From positions 30,248,001 to 30,312,000 of the forward strand of contig CM051511.1 in assembly GCA_028015205.1 (NCBI GenBank): a stretch of DNA of 64,000 bases. Reading direction: 5' to 3'. Of this stretch, positions 21,130-33,340 are shown in pieces. Source of the stretch: Mytilisepta virgata. Taxonomy: Eukaryota; Mollusca; Bivalvia; Mytilida; Mytilidae. Within the stretch, counting starts at the first letter, position 1; every line of letters starts with the position of its first letter. Position numbers and translations under genes: made by a program. The notes below the pieces were generated by a model. That model worked only from the letters and a program-made list of their open reading frames with translations, did not search any database and was not told the origin of the DNA.

Positions 21130-21645
21130 GTGCTCATTTTAGCTGTTAAACTAACTAAGGCTTCTCACAGACACCTGCCAGTTGGACATGTACACCTTAC
21201 AATCCTTCCATACACCAAATATACTAGACCTATTGCTTATAGTATCTGAGATATGGACTTGACCACCAAAACTTAACCTTGTTCACTGATCCTTGAAATG
21301 GGGATAAGGCCAATTGAAAACTGTCTGACGGGGATGAGGACCTTGTAAGGTACGCACATACCAAATATAGTTATCCTATTGTTCATAATAAGAGAGAAAT
21401 TAACATTACAAAAAATCTTAACTTTTTTTTCAAGTAGTCACTGAACCATGAAAATGAGGTCAAGGACAATGTACATATGACAGACAGAAACTTCGTAACA
21501 TAAGGCATCTACATAAAAAGTATAAAGCATCCAGGTATTCCACCTTCTAAAATATAAAGCTTTTAAGAAGTCAGTTAACGCCGCCGCTGCTGCCGGATCA
21601 CTATCCCTATGTCGAGCTTTCTGCGACTTAAGTTGCAGGCTCGAC
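21130..21645 (-). mobile_element. Repeat element with GCTCGACA hairpin end
   Basis: On the minus strand it begins TGTCGAGCCTGCAACTTAAG, whose GTCGAGC pairs with GCTCGAC 24 bp later, then ATAGGGATAGTGATCCGGCA and GCGGCGTTAAC, followed by units with CCTTGACCTCATTTTCATGG and GTACCTTACAAGGTCCTCAT. I recognise this as a common bivalve repeat. The 3' end cannot be placed; it abuts another element at about 21645. Confidence 0.6.
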
Positions 21646-21649
21646 AAAA

Positions 21650-21893
21650 AATGAAAGACGTGTTTAGGTCACAAGCTTGAATTCCAAGTTCAAACCCTGT
21701 GTGCCTCTTGTTTAGAAAATTAAAATTTTAAAACCTTATAGCGCATCTACAGGTGGCATGCAACCTTTCTATATGGAAATTAAATTCCTATACCCAAAGG
21801 TGAAGGAGGAGTTGATGTCACAAGAAAATGTGACGGACGGAGACAATTGCTACATGTATATCCCCGAACTTTCTTTGAAAGTGCGGGGATATT
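21650..21893 (+). mobile_element. CCCCGCACTTTC-hairpin element, 3' part
   Basis: Contains TGTGACGGACGGAGACAATT and a 3' hairpin ATATCCCCGAACTTTCTTTG with its complement AAAGTGCGGGGATAT. Its inner sequence is the reverse complement of 22060-22330. The 5' part is missing where it meets the previous element. Confidence 0.65.
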
Positions 21894-22059
21894 GATTAAG
21901 AATGTATGCAAATCTTGAACAAACAGGGAATACTGACTGATGATCGATTGGTTACATTAAATGCAAAAAAAAAAAAAAAAATCTTCTGCTGATTTTAGTA
22001 TAATTATCTTCAAGTAATTGATTTTAGACTCTAAAATACACAAGTGGAGATAAATGTGC

Positions 22060-22722
22060 TTTATTATCCCCACACTTTCGAAGGAAGTTGGGGGATAAAG
22101 CGATTGTCTCCGTCGTCCGTCCGTCAGTCCGACACACTTTCTTGTACATCAACTCCTCCTTCACTTTTGGATTTTGAAATTAATTTCTATATAGGATGGC
22201 TGCATACCACCTGTAGATGCGCAATAAGGTTTTCGAATTTTGATTTTCTAAACAATGGGACACAGCAGAGTGTGAACTTCGAGAATTTGAAATTTCAGCT
22301 TGTGACATAAACTCGTATTTCGTTTTTCAATTTATGCATTTTATTTATATACAGTATTGTCATGCACCCTTTGCACCCTATGCAGATCCGCAATAAGGTT
22401 TTAGAATTTTAATTTTCTAACATTTGGGCCCACAGGGGTCGAATTTGGAAAAAAACTACCAATTTAAGCTTGTAACATAAACTTGTCTATTGTTTTTCAA
22501 TTTATGCATTTTATTTCTATACAGTATTGTCAAACAACATATGCAGATGTGCAATAAGGTTTAAGAATTTAATTTTCTAAAATTGCGGTCGACAGGGGTC
22601 GAAATTTCAAATTTTCAATTTAAGCTTGTGATCTTAACTTTTCTTTCATTTTGCAATTTATTCATTTTGCTTTTATATAGTTTTGCGGGGATCACTGTCT
22701 GCAAGTACAGATTTCTAGTATA
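22060..22722 (-). mobile_element. CCCCGCACTTTC-hairpin element, four units
   Basis: Read on the minus strand the 3' end is at left: GGACGACGGAGACAATCGCT, then a TTATCCCCC..GTGGGGATAA hairpin (22065-22100). Units of about 115-165 bp follow to the right with GCAATAAGGTTTTAGAATTT, CACAGGGGTCGAATTTG and CATTTTATTTCTATACAGTA. The 5' end has TGCAGACAGTGATCCCCGCA (22680-22705). An opposite-strand partial copy lies immediately left. Confidence 0.65.
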
Positions 22723-22729
22723 TTTTTAA

Positions 22730-24105
22730 GATTTTGTAATGGTTTTGACCAAATAAGGAAAATCATCATTTGTAATTAATGGTTATTACTATATTTCAAA
22801 ATTTGAAGCACTATTATATCTTGAAGACAAGTTTTCAAGGTAATTAAAATGTAAGATCAACTACTTGAAGTAATATTGACCTCAATGCAAGTATATCTAA
22901 TTGTTAAGTTACATTTTCATAAGGTTTTATTGCTTTCTTTGTATTGTAATACCTAGATTTACGAGTGAAATAAAATCCTATATATCAGCCAATGAACAAA
23001 TGTTGACGAGTAGTCATATAAAAATATAATCCATTTAAGTATCTCTTTAAATCTTCTGAATGCATGGAATATTGGAATGTAATAAACAGAATATCTTATC
23101 TCGAAATTCGAATACCATACCTATACAACTCGTGAATGAAAGCACTAATAACACGAATAAGTCGCCCATTCGTTAATTAATGTGTTGTTCGGCCATGTGA
23201 TGTATTTGTCTAGGCATGTTTTTTATTTAAAGATGCTTGTTGACTTTAAGTGAACCCTGAAGTTGAAAACTGGAAGACAAAACTGCGATATATTATCATG
23301 ACAAAAGTGGAAAAATTCTGAATTTCCTTATCATAAAATGCCTACTACGTGTATATCAAAGTACATAATTATATCTCCATTGTAGTATTAAACGAACAAT
23401 CGTTTCAAACATTTCACTTACAAAATGTCACAAGGCATTATAAGTCCCAAGTTGTAGTTCTACACATTTTTAATTCACCATTTTAATGGTGTGATGGGAC
23501 CCATAAAAACCATGCAAATTGGAATAACACGAGTAAAAATGAAATTTCAAAATATATTTTCATATATGAAAAAGATCAAGATTAAAAAACCTATGGAAAT
23601 AAACTTACAAGATCAAATTCATTTGAGGACAAGTAGATAGATCAATATATTTTTCATCAACACAATTATAATCTGTAAAATAATATAAATGTAAGCATGT
23701 AATATGTATAGGTTATTAGATGGCGTATCACATATCAGTTAATGTATCATTGAGTGATGCCTATATTCAACGCAAAGACGGAACAGTTGCAAAACTTTTG
23801 ACATTTACAGCTACTCTTTACAAGAATAAACTATTGTGCATTCATTTCGAGAGAAATTTCTTTTCACAGATGTTTTCCCTGATATCATATGTAGGCTTTA
23901 ACAGTCAATGAATAAACCCTTTGTTTATTTACCCCAGGTATCCGATTACATTCAGGTTATCCTTGTTAAAAGTAGCAAAACTTTCTACAGTTATCGTGCA
24001 ATGTATATATACGGTGATATTAGATTGAGGTATCATATGGATCGATGATACTAGTGTTGATGTTAAAAATGACACAGTTTATCACACTTTTAAAGTGTTA
24101 AATTT
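22730..24105. other. AT-rich intron 3 sequence, no gene seen
   Basis: No exon, RNA gene or named repeat supported. Short frames near 23720 lack motifs. Confidence 0.5.
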
Positions 24106-24110
24106 CAAAA

Positions 24111-25719
24111 ACTAGCAGCTCTCAAGAACCTGTATCGCTCACCTGGATTTAACTTTTCACCTTGAGCAGACCTAAAAATTTAAGTGTTGCAGTCAATTTG
24201 GCTGGTTTTTCTGTAGGATTGTATGTTAAACTAATTACAGGTGTGGCAGTCATCTTGGTTGACAGTCCAGGTCAACGGATGTATTTATAAAAGAAAACCA
24301 CTAAGGACCATTTCTGCTAAGTCTTGTTCCAACTGGCTAAGCAGTTTCAGACAAGAAGATTTTTAAATGAATATCCCATAGGGTCCAATATTTAACAAAG
24401 TTCAGTGTGGCAGCCATCTTGGATGACAATCCGGGTGATCAGACACTTACCTGAAAACAGACCTCCTAAGGACAAAAGTCTGGCTCCAATATGTCAAGTG
24501 GTTTCAGACAAGAAGATTTTTCAATGAATTTTTCCATAGGCCCTATGTTAAACTAAGTTCAAGTGTGGCAGCCATCTTGGTTGACAGTCTAGGTCATCAC
24601 ACAAACTTCTGAAAGAGGACCATCTAAGGACCATTGCTACGAAGTCTAATTCTAATTGGCTTAGTGGTTTCAGATGAGAAGATTTTTGAGTGAATTTCCC
24701 ATAGGGTCCTATGTTAAACTAAGTTCTGCTGTGGCGGCCATCTTGGTCCACAGTTTACGAAATCAGACACATTTCTGAAAAAGGACCTCCTAAGGACCAA
24801 TGCTGCCAAGTCTGGCTCCAATATGTCAAGTGGTTTCAGACCAGAAGATTTTTCAATTAATTTTCCTATAGGGCCATATGTTAAACTAAGTTCGGATGTG
24901 GCAGCCATCTTGGTTATTGGACATATTTCTGAAAGAGAACCTCCTAAGAACCATTACTGCCAACTTTGGTTCCAACTGGCCTTGTAGTTTCATATAAGAA
25001 GATTTCTGAAATTCACCCCCCCCTTTTTTTTCTATTTTTAAAAACAGCAGCCATGTCGGTCGGAAGTCGGGGATGCTGGACATAATTTTGGAAGGGGGCC
25101 ACCCAAGGACCATTCCACCAAAGTTTGGTCTCAATCGGCCCAGTGGTTTGAGAGGAAAAGATCGTTAAAGGAAAGGATGCCGTCTTTAAAGGGCAAAAAC
25201 TCCTATAAGAGGTCAATCATTGATTTTGCTCATGTTGACTTATTTGTAGATCTTACTTTGTTGAACATTTTTGCTGTTTACATTTTGTCTTTATCTATAA
25301 TAATATTCAAGATAATAACCTAAAACTGCAAAATTTCCTTAAAATTAACAATTCAGGGGCAATAAACCAACAAAGGGTTGACAAATTTGTCTGAAAATTT
25401 CATGACAGGTAGATCTTGACCTGATGAACATTTATACCCCGTCAGTTTTGCTCTAATTGCTTTAGCTTTTGAGATATAAGACAAAAACTGCAGTTTACCC
25501 CGATGTTCTATTTTTAGCCATGTCGGCCATGTTGGTTGGCAGGCGGGTCATCGGATATATTTTTTAAACTAGATACCCTAAGGATGCTTGTGGCCAAGCT
25601 TTGTTCAATTTGGCCCAGTAGTTTCAGAGGAGAAGATTTTTGTAAAAGTTAACGGACGACGACGGACGCCAAGTGATGAGAATAGCTCACTTGACCCTTT
25701 GGGTCAGGTGAGCTAAAAA
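24111..25719 (+). mobile_element. Full-length 165-bp-unit element
   Basis: Starts ACTAGCAGCTCTCAAGAACC then TGTATCGCTCACCTGG and ends GACGACGGACGCCAAGTGAT, GCTCACTTGACCC TTT GGGTCAGGTGAGC, TAAAAA. The 3' stem is 13 bp with one G-T pair. Five to six 165-bp units (CAGCCATCTTGG spaced about 165 bp) are followed by a unique block with TCTATTTTTAGCCATGTCGG. A near-complete opposite-strand relative is at 61942-63427. Confidence 0.8.
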
Positions 25720-25759
25720 ACTAGCAATGCACAAAACAAAACTGGTCTACATTTGATTT

Positions 25760-26280
25760 ACTTGTGTTATGTGAAGTTTTTCAGAATGCATTCCATTATA
25801 TCACTTCTAGAATTCCCCAACTTTTATTTCCCCTTTCTTAGCTGTAAAATACCAATGTCTCCAGCCTATGGGATATACATTTCACAGTTGATTCGTTACA
25901 GTGTTTTTTACCTTCTAAGACAAGGTTATATTTGTGCTATGTTAATTTCCTCACTTCAATAATTTTACAGTTGTCATGACGAATTGATTGGATGATATGA
26001 AGTTTTTTTTCACGTATGAGGCTACTGTAGATATCTTCAGTTATAATTCACTTCCTTTTGGAATTGACACCTCACTGGACTTGACACTTGGCAATGTGAC
26101 GGGTGCCGTTAAGGAAGCAGTATATGCTTTCCCTTTTTCGGGAGCACCTGATGTCATTCCCAATTTTAATGGGGATTTCACCTTGCTTGTGCTTTAGTTT
26201 AGTTATTGTTTCAGATATATACATGTATCCTTGTGGCGTTTCTTTGTTGTCTGATATATCCAAGTGAATGGTATTTTGGT
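25760..26280 (+). pseudogene. Reverse transcriptase element, 3' fragment
   Basis: Plus-strand frames give FPFLSCKIPMSPAYGIYISQ, LIRYS, LLRQGY and then, after frame breaks, the GNVTGAV..SGAPDVIPNF tail. It parallels 10926-11340 of the split copy. Only the C-terminal third is left and the catalytic region is absent. It lies just beside receptor exon 3. Confidence 0.7.
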
Positions 26281-26526
26281 ATGACTGCCATATACGTTAC
26301 CAAAAAACATATAAAACATGAATATATTAGCAGATTGCAACAGTTTCACCAAATGTCAACTTAAACATATAAACTCAGCTTATCATTTCATTTGGTTCAA
26401 ATTGAAATCATTGAAATTAATATTAACTTGTCGTTCTCAAATCAATAAAAACTCAAGTGTCAACAGAAGTACAAACATAAACATGTAACTAAATTTTCAT
26501 TACATGGTTATAGAGCATTTACTTAC

Positions 26527-26832
26527 CAGATGATAGTGCAAAACCTGACTTGTCACACCTTTTAAGAAAACACGTGCAATCTTCTTTTGATGGTATACAG
26601 TAACATTTATTCTTTGGTGTTATAACGAAAGCATATCCTCTAGATGAGTTGCATCTACATTGTATATCACCTTTCGGGTCTGACTTATTAAAAACCACAA
26701 GTCCCTCTTCATCACAATGTGATTTCTGGTATAAACAGCGACTGCTGACATTTGTCCAAAATGTAAATGGTTGGTAGTGAGAAGTATTACAATCCCTAGC
26801 ATCAAAATGATCTCTCCATATAACCTTTCTAC
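26527..26832 (-). CDS. Receptor exon 3: main cysteine-rich ectodomain
   Basis: 306 nt, the last two bases of Gly65, residues 66-166 and the first base of Val167. Donor GTAAGT follows 26527. Two AG acceptors lie 4 bp apart (TTGTAG and GTAG); only the outer one, exon start 26832, keeps the frame set by exon 2. Key segments: HYQPFTFWTNVSSRC (83-97), KSHCDEEGLVVF (101-112), CRCNSSRGYAF (123-133), KCYCIPSKEDCTCF (140-153). Ten cysteines, including the CxC pairs 123/125, 141/143 and 150/152, and sequons at Asn80, 92, 113 and 126, mark a disulfide-rich glycosylated extracellular domain. A 61-residue methionine-started frame across the same bases is a shadow in the wrong frame. The ligand is unknown. 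Intron 2 (26833-42754) is nearly 16 kb. Confidence 0.88.
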
Positions 26833-27073
26833 CTACAACAAATCAAGTATTTAAAACAATGAATAATGTATTACAGATTTAATACAACCTTGTCACATGT
26901 ATTTGTTTAGGTGTTTAGATTCGGATATAAATGCTCTTGTATATATTATTATGAAAATGCTAGAAATTGATGTTTAATGTACATTAAAGCTGGTATTTGG
27001 ATTTTGGATTTGGTCGTATTGCGATATTGTCTCGATAGGAAAATTCGAAATGATAAAATGTTCCACATTTTAA

Positions 27074-28491
27074 AACAAGAGGCTCACCAGAGCCAGTATC
27101 GCTCATCTGGAGTCTGGTTTTCATTGGACAATTAATCAACTATTTGACCAAGTTTGTTGCAATTGGTTCAATTGTTCAGGGAAAATTTGTTGAAGATTTA
27201 TTTTTCATAAGGTTTAATGTTAAAATATGTTCCCTGATGGTGGTAGTCCTGGCAGGAAGTTGATAAAATTGACCAGGAATAAGGGTGAACCTTAAATAAT
27301 GTAAAAGAACCCGACCTCAAATTACACAAACCAATAACTCCTAAATAGAATTTGGGATTCCCTTCAAAATTTCAGGTAGATCTCAACATGGCAAATATTT
27401 TTCAATTTACATTTCACTTCTATCTCAAATAGTTTTGCAGATAAATGCAAAAATGTTAAAATTTTGAAAATTTGACAAAAAAAGGGCAATAACTCCTAAA
27501 TGGGTTTTGGGATTTCCTTTCAAATTTCAGGGTATGTAGATCTCAAAATGGCAAACATTTTTCAAATTTACTATCACTTCTTTCTCAAAGTGTTTTGGAG
27601 ATAAATGACAAAAAAATGTTAATTTTGAAAATTTGACGAAAAAGGGCAATTACTCCTAAATGGGGTTTAGGATTTCCTTCAAAATTTCAGGTTAGGTAGA
27701 TCTTGTCATGCTGATCAATTTTACCTCGTCAGATTTTTGATATCTGTAACGGTTTTTAAGTATTAAGCCAAAAACAACACATGCACCCCTATATTCTATT
27801 TTTAGCTACGACAGCCATGTTTTATGTCAGATCCAAATAAATTGAGGATCGTTTGTAGAGGACATGTCATAGATCATTCCTATTAAGTTTCAAACCAATC
27901 GGCCCAGCGGTTTCAGAGGAGAAGATTTTTGAATGAAAAAATTTTGAAAATTTGACCAAAAAAGGGCAACAACTCCTAAATGGGTTTTGGGATTTCCTTT
28001 AAAATTTCAGGGTGGGTAGATCTCAACATGGCAAACATTTTTCAAATTTACATTTCACTTCTATCTCAAATAGTTTTGGAGATAAATGATAAAAAATGTT
28101 AAAATTTTGAAAATTTGACAAAAAAAGGGCAATAACTCCTAAATGGGTTTTGGAATTTCCTTCAAAATTTCATGGTAGGTAGATCTTGTCATGCTGAACA
28201 ATTTTATCCATGTCAGATTTTCAATATCTGTAATGGTTTTTGAGTTTTAGCAAAAAACAGCAATTTACCCCTATGTTCTATTTTTAGCAACAGTGGTCAT
28301 GTTTTTCATCGGATCAATATAAAATGAGGATCGTTTGTGGAGGACATGAAATATCATTCCTATAAAGCCTCGATCCAATATGCCCAGCCGTTTCAGAGGA
28401 GAAGATTTTTGAAAAAGTTAACGACGGACGACGACGGACGCCAAGTGATGGCAAAAGCTCACATGGCCTTTTAGGCCAGGTGAGTTAAAAA
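27074..28491 (+). mobile_element. 165-bp-unit element, CTCCTAAATGGG subfamily
   Basis: 5' hairpin AGAGGCTCACCAGAGCCAG then CGCTCATCTGG; 3' ACGACGGACGCCAAGTGATG, GCTCACATGGCCTTTTAGGC and CAGGTGAGTTAAAAA. Inner units carry GGGCAATAACTCCTAAATGG, TTTTGGGATTTCC and GGTAGATCTCAACATGGCAA, a subfamily also found at 41243-42648 and 46320-47318. Confidence 0.75.
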
Positions 28492-29009
28492 GTTGTTTCT
28501 AAACATGGTTGGTGACCCTGTTTCTCAAAGTTCAATTGATATTTGCAAAGAGCTGGGGGGATTAATTCTAGAAATTTCGAGTCAAAAAACTCTTATCTTG
28601 TCTAAACTAGTAATTGGTTTTAGGCCAGTTAACGTGCTAAACAACTATTAATTTCCAATCTTTAAAACTAAAAAATATTTCTTCCCACTTACATCTATGG
28701 AAGATTTTATGACGATTAATAAACTATATAGACTCCTCCCCAATATATTTTTATAATTTTTAAAATAAAACATTTATTTTACAGAATATTCATAAATAAC
28801 TTTTGGCAGTTGAAAAAAAATACTGTAATTAATTTTTTTTTTTATTATTAGGATGTATTTTAGTATATAAATTTTTCAATTCTCATCCTTGGCAATTTTA
28901 AATTAATACTTTTTTTTGAGTTTACAAATGTTTCATGAACTTGCATTAATCTAAAAACATTTACAACAGTACATTTTTCTGTATATACACGTGAATGTAT
29001 GTTCAATGG

Positions 29010-29212
29010 TTACTTTTTAGCAATGCACCCACATTTCACTGTCGCCCAATGACCTACATGTATTGCTTGGACGTAAACTATATCTACGTCTTTTAGATCT
29101 GACGAACCGACGAGAGGGATGCTGCTATCAAAATCGGCATTTTTTGGTGAATAAATATTACGTGAATCAATATCTCTATACTCACAAATACGGTGCACAC
29201 TATGTTTTCTAC
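29010..29212 (-). CDS. Possible terminal exon, unrecognised protein
   Basis: Minus-strand frame with balanced, protein-like composition: HRICEYRDIDSRNIY, NADFDSSIPLVGSSDLKD, VDIVYVQAIHVGHW, VKCGCIAKK then TAA. It follows an acceptor-like CTTTGTAG and has an in-frame stop upstream, so it would be a last exon. It lies in receptor intron 2 on the same strand, but a junction there would need a phase-2 donor, whereas receptor exon 2 ends in phase 1, so it does not simply splice on as an alternative end. I do not recognise the family. It may be a nested gene end, a decayed copy, or chance. Confidence 0.25.
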
Positions 29213-29620
29213 AAAGTTACTGGCTCAGAGTCTTTCATGAGTAGCTTGATCTTGAAACTTAGAGAAGTAATAAATAAGGTGTGTTTTGGTACAGTATGAG
29301 AAGTATTTTCTACTATATTCCATGATTGCATCGTTACAGGCATGTGGGTACAACTTTTTCAATTGATAAAAGTATAGGATTCAACGTTTTCCTGCCGATA
29401 CTTAAGTTTTTCGGGCATATAAGACACTCAAGGAAACCAATCTAGTCACTCATAATACTGTCTGCTTCTATTTGAACGCTTTTTACTTTATCTTTTAATA
29501 TATTAATTGTATTGTCCCATATTGTAATATTGGTCTCGTTTATGTGAGATAAAATGTCTCAATTTCTGTCTGTCAAGAATAAATTTTAATTTTCGTCAAA
29601 AATTTATTCATCTGTAGGCC

Positions 29621-31893
29621 TTTTTAGCTCACCTGGCCTAAAAGGCCATGTGAGCTATTCTCATCACTTTGTGTCCGCAGTCGTCGTTAACAATTTTTCA
29701 AACATCTTCTCCTCTGAAACTACTGAATGGATTTGGATAAAACTTAGCATGATTGTTCCTTAGGGTATCCTGCACAAAGTTTATGCTTCGATTTTTGATC
29801 CGTCGAAAAACATGGCCACTGTTACTAAAAATAGAACATAGGGGTCAAACAACAGTTTTTTGCAAATATCTCAAAAATCATTAGGTTACGGCAAATTCTG
29901 CAGGTTGAAAGTGTTCAGCATGATGAGAGCTACCTGTGTACTGATTTTCGTGAAAATCTGTCAACTGATGTTAGAGTTATTGCCCTTTTTTGACATTTTT
30001 GACTTTTTTTTGTTATTATTTCAACAAAAATCTTCTTCTCTGAAACTACTATTCAAAATCAAATGAAACTTGGTAAGATTGTTCCTTAGGGTATCCTGCA
30101 AAAAGTTGATGCTTGGATTTTTGATTTGCCGCCCTTACTAAAAATAGAACATAGGGGTCAAATTGCTGTTTTTTGCTATTTTTTCCTGAATTATAGAAAG
30201 AAAATGAAGATGAAAGCTACTTTCAAGGTAAACATGGTATCCCAAGTTGAATGGTGATGATGAAAGTTTGTTTTGGACGGCCATTTTAAAAATGGTTGCC
30301 ATTTTCCCGCCATTTTTTACACTTTGTGTCCGTCATCATCGTCTTCGTCGTAAACTTTTCACATTTTTATCAACTCCTCTGAAACCACTGAACCAATTTA
30401 AACCAAACATACGTGGAATGGTCCTTGGATGGTCCCCTTTAAAACTTATGTTCGGTTTTCCCTGGCACCATCCAATATGGCTGCCATGGTCAGACATAGT
30501 TTAACCTTGGACCCTATGGGAATTTTAACATTTTCGTTATCTTCTCTGAGACCATTAGGCCAATTTGAACCAAACTTTGGTGGAATGGTCCTTGGTTGGC
30601 CCCTTTTAAAATGTATGTTTGGTTTCCCCAAACGCCATCCAACATGGCCGCCATGGCTGGACTTAGTTTAACATTGAGCCTATTGGAATTTTACTTTTTC
30701 GTCAACTCCTCTGAAACCACTGAACCAATTTAAACCAAACTTAAGTGGAATGGTCCTTGGATGGTCCCCTTTTTTGTGTTCGGTTTTCCCGGGCACCATC
30801 CAATATGGCTGCCATGGTCGGACATAGTTTAACCTTGGACCCTATGGGAATTTTAACATTTTCGTTTCATCTCTGAGACCATTAGGCCAATTTGAACGAA
30901 ACTTTGGTGGAATGGTCCTTGGGTGGCCCCTTTTAAAATTTGTGTTTGGTCTCCCCGAATGCTGTCCAACATGGCCGCCATGGCTGGACTTAGTTAAACA
31001 TTGAGCCTATGGGAATTTTATTTTTTCGTCAACCCCCCTGAAACCACTGAGCCAATTTGAACCAAACTTTAGTGGAATGGTCCTTGGGTGGCCCCTTTCC
31101 AAAGTTATGTCTGGCATCCCCGACTTCCAACTGACATGGCTGCTGATACTAAAAATAGAAAAAGGGGGGATGAATTTCAAAAATCTTCTATGAAACTACA
31201 AGGCCAGTTGCAACCAAACTTGGCAGTAATGGTTCTTAGAAGGTTCTCTTTCAGAATGATGTCCGATGACCCAGACTGTTAACCAAGATGGCAGCCACAG
31301 CCGAACTTAGTTAAACATAGGGCCCTATGGGAAAATTCATCGAAAAATCTTCTTGTCTGAAACCACGTTACCAATTGGCACCAGACTTTGCAGCAATGGT
31401 CCTTATATGGTCCTCTTTCAGAATTGTGTCCCATGACCTGGACTGTCAACCGAGGTAGCTGCCACAACCGAACTTAGTTTAACATAAGGCCCTATGGGAA
31501 AATTCATTGAAAAATCTTCTTGTCTGAAACCACTTGACCAATTGGAACCAGACTTTGCAGCAATGGTCCTTAGGAGGTCCTCTTTCAGAATTGTCTGATT
31601 TCGTGGAATTTGAACCAAGATGGCCGACACAGCCGAACTTAGTTTAACATAGGACCCTATGGGAAATTCACTCAAAAATCTTCTGGTCTGAAACCAGTAA
31701 GCCAATTAGAACTAGACTTGGTAGCGATGATCCTTAGATGGTTCTCTTTTAGAAATATGTCCATTGACCTAGACTGTCAACCATCTTGGCTGCCACAGCA
31801 GAACTTAGTTTAACATAGAACCCTATAGAAAACCTGCTCAAGATGAAAAGTTCAATGCAGGTGAGCGATACAGGCTCTTTAGAGCCTCTAGTT
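29621..31893 (-). mobile_element. Longest 165-bp-unit element, opposite strand
   Basis: Left end TTTTTAGCTCACCTGGCCTA with AAAGGCCATGTGAGC (3' hairpin on the minus strand); right end GCAGGTGAGCGATACAGGCT then CTTTAGAGCCTCTAGTT (5' hairpin). About 2.27 kb with roughly 13 units of several subtypes, including one with CACTGAACCAATTTGAACCA and TGGAATGGTCCTTGG (30360-31110) alternating in pairs, suggesting growth by two-unit duplication. Confidence 0.8.
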
Positions 31894-31951
31894 AGTGATC
31901 ACATCAATGTATTTATAACAAACCGTCATTTGTTATGTAAACCCCAAGGTG

Positions 31952-32186
31952 CTTAGGCCAAATAAAAAAATACATGTGTTTAGGGTAACACACTGAAAAA
32001 AGTTAGGTAGGGTAGGTAGGGAAATTTTTTTTTTTTACATTAATTTTTTTAGTTAGGTTGTATATTGGAATCACCTTGACTTTAACAGTGCTTGTTGAAG
32101 AAAGGTTATAAAAAATTTAGGGTAGGTACTAAAAATTAGGTAGGGTCGGGTTACCCTAAACACAACTATATTTTTTTAGGCCTTAT
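31952..32186. mobile_element. Palindromic-ended MITE, about 235 bp
   Basis: Left TTAGGCC..AAAAAAATAC..GTGTTTAGGGTAAC and right GTTACCCTAAACACAACTAT with TTTTTTTAGGCCTTA are inverted repeats of about 30 bp. The interior repeats GGTAGGTAGGG. No ORF. Confidence 0.65.
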
Positions 32187-32539
32187 TGCAGTAAACCAAA
32201 GACCCCAAATTATCATTCATATGTACATGTATGTTTCAATATGATATGATTTGACATAGTCATGGTCTCAGTATTTTTTGGATTGAAAGACCCCAAACAC
32301 TCAGGTAACCATCCGTGAATCTTAGATAAATAACTATTTAAATTTATTTGATTATTCCTGTGGGAGTAACGAAGATACAAACTGATATATTCAGCAAATA
32401 ACTTGATAGTGGAATTAATTTTAAAAACAATATCATTTGTAAAACTTTTCAGAGAACAATTGCAAGGTATTTCCCTTGTAAAATGGGGTTTATCCTAAGT
32501 GTGTGTGTATATATATATAATTTCTAGTGTGTTGTATGC

Positions 32540-33010
32540 TGGTTTGCTAGGGATATTAACCATGAGCTTGACTGTAGACCTTGTATTTTGAGTTGTGCAG
32601 CTAAGATATATGGCCCTTAACATAATAAAATCATTTGGAAGAAACTTTTCATTGGTTTCTATGTACAGTATCAATAACTTTGACCCCTCACCTTCCATTT
32701 TTCACTTGTTAAGTTCAAATACAGGCCCCTGAACACAAATATATATTGTTGCTAGGTACTTGTCCATCGGATGGTAGAAATTTTTTCAATGACCTTGATC
32801 CTTCAACTTTAATTTTGACCTATACAGCCCAAATATAGAGTCCTCAACATAAATATATACGGTTACTAGATACCTTTCCATCGGTTGCTAAAGACGTTTG
32901 AATGACTTGACCCTTTACCTTCCATTTTGACCTCTACAGCTCTATAATAGGGTCCTAAACATAAATATATATGGTTGCTAGATACTTTTCCATGTTTGCT
33001 AAGGAAGTTT
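32540..33010. repeat. Four tandem units of about 115-125 bp
   Basis: Repeats ACATAAATATATATGGTTGC, TAGATACTTTTCCATCGG and TTGACCTCTACAGC. Unrelated to the 165-bp units; the copy ends are not clear. Confidence 0.6.
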
Positions 33011-33340
33011 TCATTGAACTTGTCCCCTAATGTCCAATGGTATCGAAAAGGCCACACTTTAATAATGTCAGTAAACACTAGGGGCGCCACTGGGCAGAAA
33101 CCATGCACAGTTTGTTTACAGTATACTGGTCCCAGAATAGGCTGGAAAAGGTAGTAAAGAAGCAGAATCCAATTTTCAAATAACTTCCCCCAAAACAGCT
33201 TCACCTGGCGTTTTCTGACATTACTACACACATTCAGTTTTGGAGGCCGATGGCATAGGAAGCATTTGCAATCTTTCCAAAAACTGTAGGAGGAGTTGAT
33301 TTCGCAAAATAGGTACCCTCTATTGAAGATGTCAAAAAAA

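Noticed and set aside
26620..26805. 61-codon minus-strand frame over exon 3
   Set aside because: Wrong frame of exon 3; the cysteine-rich frame with fitting splice phase is the coding one.
30247..31705. Overlapping ORFs in 165-bp units (repeated PKFGSNW- or LRRFSFR-type peptides)
   Set aside because: Occur in both strands of non-coding units with stops between; periodic because the DNA is tandem.
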